NCBI RefSeq assembly: GCF_958295425.1
Contig: NC_081141.1
Location: 20,069,884-20,133,883, forward strand
Length of the DNA stretch: 64,000 nt
DNA from: Solea solea
Taxonomy: Eukaryota > Chordata > Actinopteri > Pleuronectiformes > Soleidae
Direction: 5' to 3'
Both the position numbers and the translations under genes were made by a program. Positions 25,511-38,286 of this stretch are shown piece by piece (positions within the stretch are counted from its first letter, which is position 1; every line of letters starts with the position of its first letter). The notes under the pieces are model-generated. The model did not search any database. It was not told the origin of the DNA and was given only the letters and a program-made list of their open reading frames with translations.

Positions 25511-27324
25511 GTTTCAGGGTCAGGAAGGTGAGTGTGGAGAGGAGTGAGCTACAAGAAGAATAATGAAATGGTCCGAAGAGCCAACGCAGTAGCTCTCACC
25601 TTTGAAAAGCACTGAAAGAGGTAGAGAAAGAGAGATGCAGAGGAGTGGAATGAGAGAATGAGAGAGGGGATGGCATTTTGGAAAAAAAAAAGGAAGCGCT
25701 TCACCATCTGTGGTTTGGGAAAGGGAAGGTCAAGAGGGATTGTGGCTGGGGGAGTGAGCTGTGATTGTTCATTTGTTGCCATACCTGTAAAGGGGAAAAT
25801 ATGGAGGCATAGAGCTGCCACAGAGGAGAGAAAATAAAGCGCAGGAATGAACTGAGAAACGGAGGGACAAAGAGTTCCTGTGGCAGCTGTGAACCTCAGA
25901 GCAAACGGAGCCTCTCCACCTTTAAACTCATCGCTCCCTCACGTAAACATCATGCAATAATCAATAAATAAACTCGACTTTAAGATAAAACCAGATCTCC
26001 TTAAAATGAGAAAACTGTGTTGTTAAAAGGAGAAACGGCTCTGATTTTTTTTCTCCTCTCTGGCAGGTCATCCTTTCACTTCCTGATTTAAAATCACATT
26101 TTGTCTGGAATGTCCTTGATGAGCAAATTCAAAAGTGGAGACACCACTGAAGAGCTGAGGAAACTCACGGCGCTGCATTAAAAAAAAAAAAAAACAGAGC
26201 TGGAAGGAAATCCATTCACTATCACAATTTTATCATTTATTTTATTGCTTATTGAGTTAAGCAAATGTGGAGTTTCAGATCACTGGTCAAGGCTGCAAAG
26301 TCTTGTTTTACATTTAATATTTCATGTAATACTTCAGATTTCTCTTAAAGTGCCCGCTCTTTCTGCTTCTCTCGCTTCATGCTTTTATTGCACTTCCACT
26401 CCTCCTCACTCATTTCCAGATGTAAGCCTCTAGGATGCCTGAAGCTAACCTCAGGAGATCCCCTTAAGTTGTAAAGAAGACCTTGAGATCTCTATCCTGT
26501 TTTTACTGCTCCTGATAGCCCGACCCTGCAGCATAAACTTAAAGCCCTGACGTCCAGAGGAAGTTGTTGAAATGTTCTTGTGGGGGACACATAACTCTTC
26601 ACAATAGTTGCAGTGCATTGTTTTACGTACTTCTGGCCTCTAGTATTGCAGTTTTTCTGTTTGTTTTTTCTGTATGACAACATGCGTAAATGCTTCTCAG
26701 GTCATGAGAGGTCATAAAATTACTATTTCCATTAATTATAAAGCATTAACATCCTTAACTCGTGTTGCCCCTTCATCCCAAGACATCCCAACGGACTAAC
26801 TGTACTGTCTTTAATGTTCTTCTCACAATTCTGCTGCTGGCCATTCTTTGACGTGTGAGTGAACAGTGGTAGTGTGATAGGAAATATGAGGTAAAAAGAC
26901 TAAAGAGAAGTTAATATCTGCAGACATCTTCCTTTTTTTTTTCTTCTCTCTCCCCCTCTGCCACAGACGGACAGGCCTGAAACCACACAGGCATAAAGGA
27001 CATTGTTCACAGACAGGAGAAAGCACTTAGTTCCTCCTTCACACCTTTTAGCCAGAAGGCCTTCTGAGAGAGAGAGAGAGAGAACACAAAACTGCAGAAT
27101 GACTTGTGTTCATTTTCATCAGACAAGATATAAGAGCAGGCAGAGTTCAAACACATATTTACAATGATGCTGCACTCTTGCGGAAAGTATGGACACATTT
27201 GAGAAAGGAAACATGTTTTTAATTTAGCTTTGTTATTCGCTGCTATGCTTACTATAGCAAATTGTACAAAATGACCGACTTGTCAAGCACAATTAAAAGT
27301 GTGCACAAAAAGCTATTTAGTTAT

Positions 27325-27485
27325 TCAGTGGTCCACAAACCAAAAGGATTCAGTTTTAATGATTTCTTTGTTTTATGGGGCAAAAAAAACAGAAAATGTA
27401 AACAGTTAAGAAGTCGAAACAATTGTTTTAATCATGAAAAAAAGCTTCAAACCGATTCATCGATGATTCATTTAGTTATCATAGG
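27325..27485 (+). mobile_element. Partial copy of the 60156 hAT-like repeat
   Basis: It shares GTCCACAAACCAAAAGGATT, CAGTTTTAATGATTTCTTTG and TTAAGAAGTCGAAACAATTG with the copy at 60 kb, then CTTCAAACCGATTCATCGAT. The 5' end is missing. Confidence 0.6.
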
Positions 27486-27549
27486 TAAATACATTGTTTC
27501 GTCGGCATGAAAAGAAACTGTTGTACATTATTTAGATGCATCCACTAAA

Positions 27550-27760
27550 AAAATCTTCTACCGCTTTATCCTCCACATGAGGGTCGCGGGGGGTTGCTGG
27601 TGCCCATCCCAACTGACATAGGGTGAAATGTGGGTTGGGACTGTGGGAGGAAACCGGAGAACACGGAAAAAACCCACGCACACACGGGGGAGAACATGCA
27701 CTCTCCATGCAGAGAGGTCCTTGTTCCAACTGGGTCGTGAACCTGGGTCTTCTTGCTGCA
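27550..27760 (-). repeat. L2-tail-like dispersed repeat, inverted and internally deleted
   Basis: The plus strand reads CTACCGCTTTATCCTCCACA, then GACATAGGGTGAAATG, GACTGTGGGAGGAAACCGGA and GAGAACATGCACTCTCCATG. The inner CTCTAAATTG...GTCTGTCTC section is deleted compared with the copy at 47.7 kb. The GGATAAAGCGGTAG tail sequence lies at 27558-27571. Confidence 0.65.
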
Positions 27761-28540
27761 AGTTTTCAGACAGCTGTGCATTGACCTGCAGGAGGGGTGA
27801 TGAAGTCTGTGATGAAGACCACTGTGCAGCTCATGAAGCACCAGCGTTTGCATTGTGATCTGGTCCAGTACATACCGATCGTATAGGAACCGGCATCATT
27901 TTGTCACCAACTATTAGAGATCAACACAACCGAAGTGCTACCTCATCAGTAATGGGAAAGGGGGATTTGATCATTTGAACTGTGAGGCAAGAAATGAGAG
28001 CGAGTGGAGGACAAGGTTGACACAGAGAGGATAAAATGCAGATGCATTTCCTTGTTCATTCAAGGATTTGAAAAGAACAAAGATGAGTGCAGAGAGGGAA
28101 GGCAGTGAAAGATAGTATTTTGCTTTCTTGTCAAGAGATGACTTTGTATGTGACTTAGGTTCTTAGAGGTGCCTCACCCTCGCCCAGAAGAAATGACTGG
28201 GTGGAAGATAGAGCGGTGCGAGGAGTAAATGATGAGGATAGAAAGATTTAGGAAGGAGATGAGCGCTTCCTTCTGGAGAAGTGGGTACCGAAGAGTGTTC
28301 GATGTTATCACAAGTGTCATGACTGGTTGGTTGGAGTATCTCAGTGTATTGCCTGTTAAACATTAATGACTTTCTTGTTTCCCTGTGTTTGTGCATAGTG
28401 TTGGTGTCTATCAAGTTGTGATAATATCACAAATTTCCTGTTGAAGAATTGTGCCTGCTGTAGACCTTAGAAGACAACCACCCCTCTATTCTGTGTGGAA
28501 TATTCCTCTGCCAAAAATGCGATGTTTTTTTTTACTATTA

Positions 28541-28566
28541 TTATTATTATTATTGTTGTTGTTGTC
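28541..28566. repeat. (ATT)n(GTT)n trinucleotide repeat
   Basis: About five ATT units joined to three or four GTT units. Confidence 0.85.
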
Positions 28567-31139
28567 CGGAAAGCCACATTCACTGAAGGGGAAAGGGATT
28601 TGCGTCACTGCATTATGTTCGCAGACGTTGCCACTTTACTTTACCAGCTGTCTCAATTCATTGTGGACTTGAGCACTTGCAGATTTTACAACTGGTTGAC
28701 ACTCCAGGCTGTTTCCTCACAATCCCTCCCAGACAGGGACACTGTTGACTTGTCCCAGGCCTTAAAAAAAAAAAAAATAAATAAATATAAGCATTACTCA
28801 ATTTCAATGTCCTTTTCCATATACTATTCAGGAGAGATGGAAAGTGAAATGGAATGTAAATGCATTCAACTGAGCGAATAAACCTCCGCTCCTCTCTTTG
28901 AGAGTTGATTACTCTGTCAGTGTCATACCATCAAGTGTGTGCTATGAAAAGTAAGTTGGTAAGAGTTGTTGCACAGTAAAGTAAGGCAAATATGTACAGT
29001 ATGGAACATGGTCAGGTCAAAAGGCTGCAAGAGGTGACTCGGCAGTGTTTGGGTTGCTACTTGTGAATGCTGTGATCTCCTCAACAACTCTATCGTCTTT
29101 GATTTCGATATGTGCCATGGACATCTGCAAAAGTAGAAACAGGTGCACGTACAACGCTACGAGAATCAGCTGGCAAGATTCTGTCCCAGCTCTGCAGTTT
29201 ATGGGAGGATGTGTGATGTTTGTTTTCCTTCTGCAATGCTGTTGCATCTAGTTCAGCATGAACAGAATGCAAAACAGTTTACCAAGCCAAATATTAGAGC
29301 ATTAACACACTAAAAGTAGCTTTGGCTTTATTTAGAAAATAGATTAATTTCTGCATTTGGGTAAAAGCTGATCCCCTAATCATGGGGAACATTGACAGGG
29401 TTCCTACTCTGGCAGGTGTCTTGAAGTAGGCAAAACTGTCAGTGTCTATTATGGAACTGGTGATCTGAGAGCAGCTAAACACAACGTGACACCTCGTTTT
29501 AATTGAGAAGGATGCGAAGGGAGTTGACGACAAGGTGAGGGATTAATTCGCAGTGCGAAAACCCCACTTTTTCTTTTAAATTTCACTGCGGTAGAGACGC
29601 TTCCTGTTACTGCGAGAAGAATAAACTGTTTTCAGATTGATGTGAAAGTGTGGGAGGACAACTTAAACAATGGCAGTTGATTGCGACACCACACACACTC
29701 ATCTGAATGCACCGGAAAACCAGCGCTCTCGGCACGTCTTTCCTTCGTGTGTGTGTCCAGTGTCATTGCTAAGACTTTTCACAACATCCCTAACGCTGAT
29801 GTCACCGACTGAATTAATGGAATAACATTTTTAAGATTGGGTTTGTTAAAGCCCATTTTTGCAGACTTTGCATAGCTTAATTGAATTACACTCTGCTGTG
29901 CACTGCTTTGTGCGCCGAGTGTATAAATGAATGGAGATTAAGACAGTTAGAGAGTCTAAGAGATGGGGAAGAGCATGTACGTGTGTATCCCAAAGGCAGT
30001 AATATACACAACATCTGTATACAGACTGTACTGAGAGTTTCATTAAGATCAGTGTGTTGGCCACCAGCTGGCTTGTGCAACTATTGTAGTGAGATTGTTG
30101 TGCGTGTGCCAGCTGTGCCTTAGTTATATAAATATACTTATACTGCAATGATGATAGCTGATAGATTAACATAAATCTAGAAGACATCCAGATTTTGTAG
30201 AACTGTACTGTACAACTGAAAATTGCAAGTACGAGGTCAGATGGAGGGTAAATTGGTTTATGTTATTTGTCAGAAAATATTGCTTGCGCGTGTTTCAGGG
30301 ACAAATCGCTCGTGTCCATGTTTCAGTTAATTTAGTGTTAAACAACAACACGCACAAAATAGGAACTTTCTCTATTCATGCCAATTAATTATTTTTATTT
30401 TCTCCTTTTCATTTCTAAATCTTGACTTTTTGTCACAGTGAAAACTCTTCTGGCTTTTCATACACTGTGACAAGCTCAAGGTAATATTATTCTTTTTTTA
30501 AATTTTGACACACGTGGGAGGCCAAGCTCCCCGTCGGGAGAACCACTGCAAGCCATCACTTTAATTCCTCTTGAATACAAAGTTACTGTTTAATAGACAG
30601 ATCCACTCGTGGTGGCTTTTCACGGAGCTAATCTTGCCTGGCAAACATGGTGATTTCCCAGAGAGAATGGATAGAATAATCCCCAAGGTGGAATTAAAAT
30701 CCACCTTAAAGTCACAAGGCACTCACGTGACCTTGAGCAGTTCAACCTGTATAATATTTCCAAAAGCGAAGACTTGTTGCCATATACAGGGTATGTGGTG
30801 ATTCCACCTTTTTGTCTGCAGTAACATGTAAGTTGATGGCCACCATTATTTATGTCAGAGAGATGCGTCGCTTTACCCGTCAGGAAAGACAACGACTTTG
30901 ACAGATACAATTGCTCCAATCAAACAGGTATCATGTGTGCAGTCAGGGGTTGTTATAAGCGCAGGCTTTAATGGAACGGAAATGTTTTTCGTCAGCCATA
31001 AATAAGATGGGAATGTGGATGCAGAGTGCCGTTCAGACTTTGTTTTTACCCCTCAGAGGAATAAGGAAGCGCGCTGTGGCTAAAAGCCTTATATTTGAAG
31101 AAGAAGCCACCGAAGCGTCCCAATGTCTGTTGATTTCGC

Positions 31140-31161
31140 TTTTTTTTTTTTTTTTTTTTTT
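31140..31161. repeat. Run of 22 T
   Basis: A pure T homopolymer. No A/B-box or retroposed gene was seen beside it. Confidence 0.85.
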
Positions 31162-31482
31162 AAAGTACTTCCAGTGAAGTAACTGTGCAAATGAAATGCC
31201 GGTAAAACCTCCAAGGCGACATCAGCAGCTGCCGGTAAAACCACAGCTAATTGTGATTAAGTGTGTGTTCGTGCTGTGAGTCGTCTCCCGAGTCACAGTT
31301 GGTATAGTTGTGGAATTAAATCCAGGTGATATTGGCGACTTTTATTAATGAATTATTTACTGTCATTCATTCATTCAACCGTCCACACAGAGCAGCAGAA
31401 AAATTGCCTGTCTTTCCACATCTGGAGTCAAATAACATAATGTGAGTTGAGTGCCATTAATAATACATTATAAAACATCTCA

Positions 31483-31527
31483 CCGAGGGCCTTGATGGGC
31501 CAGCGGGCCGTAGTTTGGACACCCCTG
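31483..31527. mobile_element. hAT/Charlie-like terminal fragment
   Basis: GGGCCGTAGTTTGGACACCCCTG is the inverse of the hAT terminus CAGGGGTGTCCAAACTACGGCCC. No matching opposite end was found within about 300 bp upstream, so only one end seems to remain. Confidence 0.5.
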
Positions 31528-32254
31528 GTCTGTTGTGAGTGTATGTAGCTTGATTGCTTTATTTCTGGTCAGATGATGATATATTTATACATATATCTGA
31601 GTAGGTGGCATTTGTTTGAAAGTGGCGTCAAGAAATCACAAAAATCAGTTTCAGGATAGTTTAACAAGCTGTTGTTTACAGTGGATACTCAAATACATGA
31701 CAGTGAATACTATTTTCTACATTTCTACATTAAAGTGTCCAAAAATAATGAGCCTAATGTTCCCAGTACTAGTTTTTAAAACATTGCATTTCTATTGAGG
31801 ATATTTTAATGTTTCATTACGGTAGCCTTTTATTTATGCCGTTCGCTTTACCCTGCTCTGCTATAACTTTCTGAGCAAACCCTCTATAAAACATTAGAGT
31901 GAGGAAGGAAATATTCGGCACTACTTCTTCGCCAGTGAGGTGTATTTTGTTGACAACTCATTGCCATATGCTGCATATTTGGCCTTCAAAGCTCTGCACA
32001 TAAAGCACAAATATATAAAGGTGGCATGCACAAGACGACAACAATATCCAGCATCCCATGCTGCTTCCTGAGCAGTCCTCATCAAACTAGGCCTGTGTTC
32101 TGATTGAGCGAATCTGAGCAGCAGCCAAGGCGTGCTCTTTGTAATAGCACAGGTTTTTTTTGGGTTTTTTTTTTTCAGTCAGATCTATTATTGACACTTA
32201 CAAATTCTGTCAGGAGAGATGGGGATGTTATAGTGAAACACACATTGCTGCTTG

Positions 32255-32960
32255 AGTACATACAGTGGAGCGCAGAGGTGCTGAACACTGACATGGTGAG
32301 GAAAGTGCAAACTTTACCCAGCAACTGCTTCTAAGCTGATCCTTGGAGAGTGTTGACGGCTGTGCCATGGGGAGTCCTCATTGACTGGCTTCAATCCGTC
32401 CATGCTGAAGAGCTGGAACAGCGGCTCACTACGAACAGTTCACCAGATATACCCGGTGCTTGCAATGCAAGTGACCTAAGAGATAGGAAATCTCCCTTTG
32501 CTGCGCTGCTGTCCAGGCACTGAATTCCTGCGTTTGGTGTACAGAAACTGCTGAGTCTTGCAACAAGAGTCTTGATCAATTATACCTTGAGCCACCGGCT
32601 GCTGATATGGAACACTGGTGTACATAATCAGAGGGCCAGGCATCCTGAGAACTATCACCCTCTGACATCTGAGTACAACACCATGAGAGGTGAGCAATCA
32701 CAGAGATCACATAAGTGTTGACTCTTGAATGGATGGGAAAGCCGGGCCAGGCATGCAGGTTGGCTTCTTGTGCTGATAGTAACATGCTCAGTGCAGAAGC
32801 AGATAAAGCCTGGCTTGCGGTGATAATGCAGGGACAAAGGTGTGGAAGAGGCGAGCAATTTCTTTTTTGGCTTTCAATTTTGCAATGCTGGTCACCAAGG
32901 AACAAGAGTAGCTAGATCATGTGGGCTCTACATGCATCAAACACCAAGAGCCCACATGAT
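32255..32960. other. Unidentified GC-richer segment
   Basis: The segment is less AT-rich than its flanks and has a 109-codon open stretch on the minus strand (32905-32576) without low complexity. The translation (for example QEANLHAWPGFPIHSRVNTY) was not recognised. It directly precedes a hAT-like terminal fragment at 33 kb, so it may be the inside of the same element. No function is assigned. Confidence 0.25.
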
Positions 32961-32984
32961 CACAACGGCCGCTGCTGGATAGAA

Positions 32985-33104
32985 GTGCTGGAGCGGAATG
33001 GACTGCTTGTATCGGAGCGCTTTTTTGAGGCAGTCCGATATAAGCCGATACTCATTTTTTGGCTGATATCGCACCAATATCAATATCGGATCGGTCCATC
33101 CCTA
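32985..33104. mobile_element. Transposon terminal fragment (TAGGGATGGACCGATCC end)
   Basis: Repeated GATATCGG/CCGATA motifs run into GGATCGGTCCATCCCTA. Inverted, this is the end of a family of fish hAT-like elements starting TAGGGATGGACCGATC. The opposite end is not seen. The CpG-containing 32990-33130 stretch may include a second insertion. Confidence 0.45.
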
Positions 33105-33523
33105 TTCTGAACACATTGCGCGCTGCATTTACGCGGAAGTATATCGGGGCCTTAAGTCTCTGTGTAATAATGCAATTTGAATGTAAAGACTATATAATGG
33201 TGTAGCACTGTGGTAATGTAAAGTATACATCAACAAGCTCACAAGATACAACATGCAAAGAATGAGTGAGAGAGATCGAATGTGATTGAGAAGACTGTGA
33301 TTCAAGGGTGGGAGATAAACCCGATACATCATTACCCCCCCGGCCCACCCCACCTCTCTGTCTCTATTGCACTTTTGCTCTTGCTGTCTTCCTCTCAATC
33401 CCTTGCCTTAGCTCTAAAAGATGGTGTGTATGGCATAGTAATGAATTCGTTGCGCTCCCCCAAGCCCGGAGAATGAGCCCCATTAAACTGCATTAAAACA
33501 CAATAAGGCCTCTGTCTCTCTCT

Positions 33524-33574
33524 GTGTGTATGTGTGTGTGTGTGTGCACGGGCACGCGTGTGTGTGTGTGTGTT
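33524..33574. repeat. Interrupted (TG)n microsatellite
   Basis: Two TG tracts separated by CACGGGCACGCG. Confidence 0.85.
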
Positions 33575-35329
33575 TGTGACTAAAAGCCAATATTTCCCTT
33601 CCTCTTGCCCTGTATTTCATTCTCACTCTTGATTCATCATTCATTCTCCGTTTGGCCCCATGGCTTTTTCCCCTTTCCGTGCCCTCACCACCCCCTGCCC
33701 CCTTTACCTCCTACTGCCATCCTTCCTCCATCTCTTTTCTTTTCATTTGTTTCATTCCGTGTCACCAGCTCACCCTTTTGCGTGTCACATTAATATTCAG
33801 TAAATGTCATTTTATTTCTGAATAACTGCTCTGTTTGCTTCACCCAAATCAAAAATGGCGGAAGTGCTCTCTTTATTGCCAAACTGTGTGTATTAATATG
33901 TTGTGTCTCTAATCTGTTTATTTAAATTGTCCTCTGTATACGCCTGTGCATCTCAGTGTGTGCCCTACCATGCTTTGTTCGGTAGCTGTATTTTCATGCC
34001 ACCTTATACCCTCTCCAGTGTATTCAAATTCTGGGGGATTAGCAGGCATGACTTCCAATTTCCAGACACTTCCTCTGTGCCTTTCAACCCTAAGACTTCT
34101 AAAACAGACAGAAAAAAGACTTAGTGTGACAGAACCCGGCACGCAGCACAACACAACAAACCAGACCGTAAAATGGAATTCACATCACCACAGGGAAGAA
34201 ACAAACAAGTACCCAGAGAGTTGCAGAAAACGTATGAATTTAAAAAAGCTGATTTTTATTTTTTTCTTCAGATCATTCATTTCCTCCACCTTGAAGAAAA
34301 AAAAAGTTTCTATTTACTGTTTTTTACCAATGCTATGCATGAAAAATATGGACGCCAACCGCAGAATCCGATTGAATATTTTCAGTATCCCAATCACATT
34401 ACGGCTGTATTTCCTGATGAAGACGGAGATGACCCGCCGAAGTTACCAACCAAGAAAATAGTGCAGTGAACGGGTAGTTACTGTGATAACGAAGACGCTT
34501 TGTTGCTTTGTTTTTGGCTTCAAACAAACCTCTTGAGTTGTCTTGACTTATATGGGTCACGGGTTTGCTGGAGGTCTCCTGTCGCTGCCGCATTGAAGAG
34601 ATCTCACTCCTTTAGTTCCTGAATGGAGATCAGTGAAGCTGTCTGATACAGACAATGAAATACTTTCTTCCCAGCAGGTGTGGAAAAAAAAAAAAAAAAA
34701 ATGTCTGCAATGTGATAGTTCTTTGATCTCAGGAAAGCAACATGCCAGTTGCAGTGCTGAGAAAGGAGGATGGGTGAAGATGCTCCCACAATTCAGCCGG
34801 TAGCAGAATAGTACCTGAATTGAGGACAGTAGGTTAAACAGTTAAGTTACTCAATCTTATTTCAAGTAATATTCTCACACTAAGACAAATTGGTGTGTTT
34901 AGATATTCACCAAGTTCTTAACTTATTAAAAATATAGTTATTCCAACTAGTTATTTTGATCTCGGTATCAATGTCCTGTCCTCAGTAGTACAAAGATACC
35001 AGTAATGACCATCACATTTGTGTTCGACATGTACGCTTTTGTGTTGGCCCTGCCTTATAATTTGAAACTGAAAACACAAATTAACGATAAACTAAACCAA
35101 ATGCAGAAGGTTATGGGCAGAAAAGCAGCATTTCTTGCAGAACAGCCTGCTTCAAGAGACCTCTGTCTTTCCTAAAGTGGAAATTCATGTTCACAGTAAT
35201 GACAAGGTTAAGACTGTGCTTTTGTGCGTTTGCAAAACATGTCCCCTCTTAAAAAGCCTGTTTTGTAAAGCAGCTAAATTCCACTGCTAATTGTTGCCAG
35301 TGTTCAATTCAACTCAACTGTATTTATAT

Positions 35330-35597
35330 TCGGGCTGAACGATTTAGAAAACATATCTAATTGTGATTTCTATTGACAGGGATTGCAGGGAATGGCAATC
35401 TTTCCGTCATGATTCTCATTTTCATTCGAAAAACACATTCTAAGTGATTACTGTGTGATTTTTGTGCAGATCTGTGAGAAACAAAGATGTTCTCTTCAGT
35501 TTGAAGAGTAAGATGTGTACAGATCAAGACAGCAATTAATCTAAAATGATATTATAGGCCATTTTCTTTAATAATTTCAATCAATTGTTTAGCCCTA
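35330..35597. mobile_element. hAT-like MITE with 8-bp target duplication
   Basis: Ends TCGGGCTGAACGATTTA and (inverted) TAGGGCTAAACAATTGA are imperfect terminal inverted repeats of the TAGGGCTG type seen in fish hAT elements. Flanking octamers ATTTATAT (35322-35329) and ATTTGTAT (35598-35605) match at 7 of 8 bases, fitting the 8-bp hAT duplication. The element is 268 bp with no transposase. Confidence 0.7.
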
Positions 35598-35778
35598 ATT
35601 TGTATAGTAACGGAGAGAGTAGTGAACTGGAGGGGGGAAGTGAAGGAGAGGTTGGTGAAAAGAAGAACGGAAAGGATAGAAGGAATTAGAGGAGAGATAG
35701 AGACCGGGAACAGTTGTGTAACCGTTGTATTTCAAGAAGGAATAAGGTTATTAACAATTATCATCATCATCACTATCG

Positions 35779-35868
35779 TCTCGTCCAGGGTGTGATCTGG
35801 GATTGGTTTCAGCTCCTCGTGTCACCCTCACAAAAAGGACAAGTCGTAGATGAAGTATGGATGAGGAT
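35779..35868 (+). repeat. L2-tail-like dispersed repeat, short 3' fragment
   Basis: TCGTCCAGGGTGTGATCTGG, GATTGGTTTCAGCTCC, a CGTGTCACCCTCA block and AGGACAAGTCGTAGATGAAG correspond to the last third of the repeat. It is flanked by ATC- and GATA-like imperfect simple repeats. Confidence 0.5.
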
Positions 35869-35980
35869 AATGATAACATTAGCAGTAATGAGTATAGCTA
35901 TAGTAATAGTAATGGTAATTGAGCTGTGGTGTCAAGTCTGGATGCTGAAGCTCTGGGATCAGAGATATCTGTAAAATAAG

Positions 35981-35999
35981 AAGAGAGAGAGAGAGAGAT
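35981..35999. repeat. (GA)n tract
   Basis: Short GA repeat inside a longer purine-rich stretch (35600-36060). Confidence 0.85.
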
Positions 36000-36084
36000 G
36001 GGGACAAAGAGGAAAAGCACAGACTATGAGTGCTGAGAAGGGAGAAGGGGAGAGAGGGAAAGTGCATAATGGCCGTTCCCCCAG

Positions 36085-36575
36085 CAGTGTTGGCCTATGA
36101 CACCATATCTAAGCGACGGGTCAGAGTTCACTTGATCTTGCCCTCACTATAAGCTTGATTAAAGAGGAAAGTTTGAAGTTTAACTTAAAATGTAAGGGAG
36201 AGTGAGAGTTGGTTCCTCCCATTCTACTCTCAGAGACTCTAGAAAACACAGGCCTCCATTTGCAGAGCGTAATGGTCTATTTGGGTTGTAAGGAATAATC
36301 ATCTCCTTAAGATATTACGTGGCCTGATGACTGAGTGCTTTAAATGTGAGGAGGAGGATTTTAAATTCTATTCTGCGTTTTTGCAGGGAGCCAGTGTAAA
36401 GAGCTCAGCTCCTAGTTCCTGTCAGTACCGGTGCTGCTGTATTCTGAAGCAGCGACTATTTATCTACTTCTTAGCATCGTTATCTTGATAATAATGAGTT
36501 GGAGTAGTTTAGTCTCGCGGTAATAAAGGCATGGACAAGCTTTTTCAGCATCCTGGGTCGAAAATAACTCCATGG
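36085..36575 (-). pseudogene. Non-LTR retrotransposon reverse transcriptase, C-terminal remnant (antisense to grid2)
   Basis: Read on the minus strand in several frames, the block gives KLVHAFITARLNYSNSLLS (about 36541-36484), then NTAAPVLTGT, HWLPAK (36396-36379), RIEFKILLLTFKAL, IIPYNPNRPLRS and FLFNQAYS near 36150. The order and spacing match the C-terminal region of a common fish LINE reverse transcriptase (patterns LDYCNSLLSG, NAAARVLTGT, SLHWLPVKFRIEFKILLLTYKAL). Frameshifts and stops between these segments show it is a dead 5'-truncated copy. The clade (L2, CR1 or Rex-like) was not resolved. Confidence 0.72.
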
Positions 36576-38223
36576 TTGCTTACAGTCGAAGTTGGGGTTA
36601 ATGTTACAAAAGTCGCACCTTACAATAGTATCTCACCCTTTGTAGTAACAAAGTAATATAACGTGTTATTACCTTTGCGACAAGCTGTACCGCATGACTG
36701 TGAATTCACATTACATCATATCCACTTGAATGTCTTGTCCTTGTCTGTGTGAAGCAGAATGTGTTGCTGTGTGACAGTCATTCGCGTCAGCAATATTAAT
36801 ATAAGTCTGTTTTTTTTTTGTTTTTTTCCACCTAAACTCAACCAAAGTGTCACGAAAAAAACCAACCGACTTTAAACCACATCACCATAGTAACGTTTTT
36901 TCCTCCAGGCGATATCCTCTCTGAGATATTGAGAGTCTCAGATCAAGGCAAAATGAATGTTGTGTGTGTTATTTAATTAACGATGATGGCACTGAACAAA
37001 GTCTCTCTGTAAAGCAGACGGCTTTATTCACAAAAATAATGTTTCCTCTGATGTTTCCGGTGATTTTACAGTATTACTGTAGCAGCACAACAAAAGAATG
37101 ATAAATGAGCAGAAGTATAAAACACTTGTTTATCCGTCCATCTCTTATTGATTAATTAGTCTATTCTCTGTATTACAGATGGTCAAATGATTCAGTAAAA
37201 TAATTTTAACCCTGATTTGGCCCAAATTGGAATTTCCCTTTATTGGCAATTATAATGTAATAAACTGTTTAAAAAGCTCTACAGTCATCACATTAATAAA
37301 CACATCATTTACTGATTATAATTTAATGTTAGAGGGTGAGGTATGGACGTAGGCTATGTCCCAGTCATCTATTATAATATCAGCATGAATTTCCATTTCT
37401 GGAAACCTTGGGGTTTATTAAATTCACACGTCATATAAGAAGTAATCATGTCTGTGGTCCATAACTGTGAAGACCTGCAAAAGTTGCCATTCCTTAACAA
37501 CCAGTATTGTAGCACGGAATGCACAGATGGCCTGTATCACAATGTGCTGAATCCGCCAGATGATACGTGAGTGAAATCCACACGGTGCAGTTTGACATAG
37601 CATTTATTTAGCTCGCACCACGTCCTCGGGGCAGTGTGGTAAATCAACACCTCTCAGGTGCTTATTTAGATCCACGGTGTAATATTTGATATTCAGGAGA
37701 GCATGGCAACTGACTGGACTGTGTGTGCTTCAGTTGGCCCTGCTCGTGTAAAACCTGTCAAAAAACCCTCTTTTCATGGAGACATTACAAAGAGCAGGAT
37801 CATAAGCTGCCTCATTTCTGCTTCCCTCTCATGTGTCCTTTCACTCTCCCTCTTTTGTCTTAAAACTAATAATGATGCCCTTTTTGTCTATAATTAGCCA
37901 GAAAAGGCCAGTAAGTATGTGGCTTTTGCAATACATGCAGCTGCTCTCTCGCTCTCTCCCTCTTCCTGTCTCTCGCTTGTATTCCTTTATTTTTTGGTGT
38001 CGAAAGAAGTCAGAAGATGACAACTCCTCCAATAAAAGTGCCTGTCAGACATGCCCACACCTCACTTATGTATCGTGAGGTGTCAATCACGGTGGAAAGA
38101 TGACAGTTGAACAATGTAGCTGTATGGGTGGTGCAATATTTCGCTTGAGTATTCCCATGAATCATTCGGGACAAAGACGTATTTTTTTTTGCCTGCATTC
38201 CTGCAATCATTATTGCACTCTTT

Positions 38224-38225
<2 letters not shown>

Positions 38226-38282
<57 letters not shown>

Positions 38283-38286
38283 ACAC
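38226..38286. repeat. (CA)n microsatellite
   Basis: About 24 uninterrupted AC units, then one interruption and five more. Confidence 0.95.

Noticed and set aside
32270..32290. Second RE1 half-site (GAGGTGCTGAA)
   Set aside because: Only the left half matches; no GGACAG-type half at any allowed spacing.
33685..33715. CTCF-like GGGGGCAGGG on the minus strand
   Set aside because: The upstream CCACNAG part is absent; C-rich composition explains it.
33946..34461. 171-codon open frame on the plus strand
   Set aside because: Runs through poly-A/T tracts and gives Lys/Phe-rich low-complexity protein; no domain.
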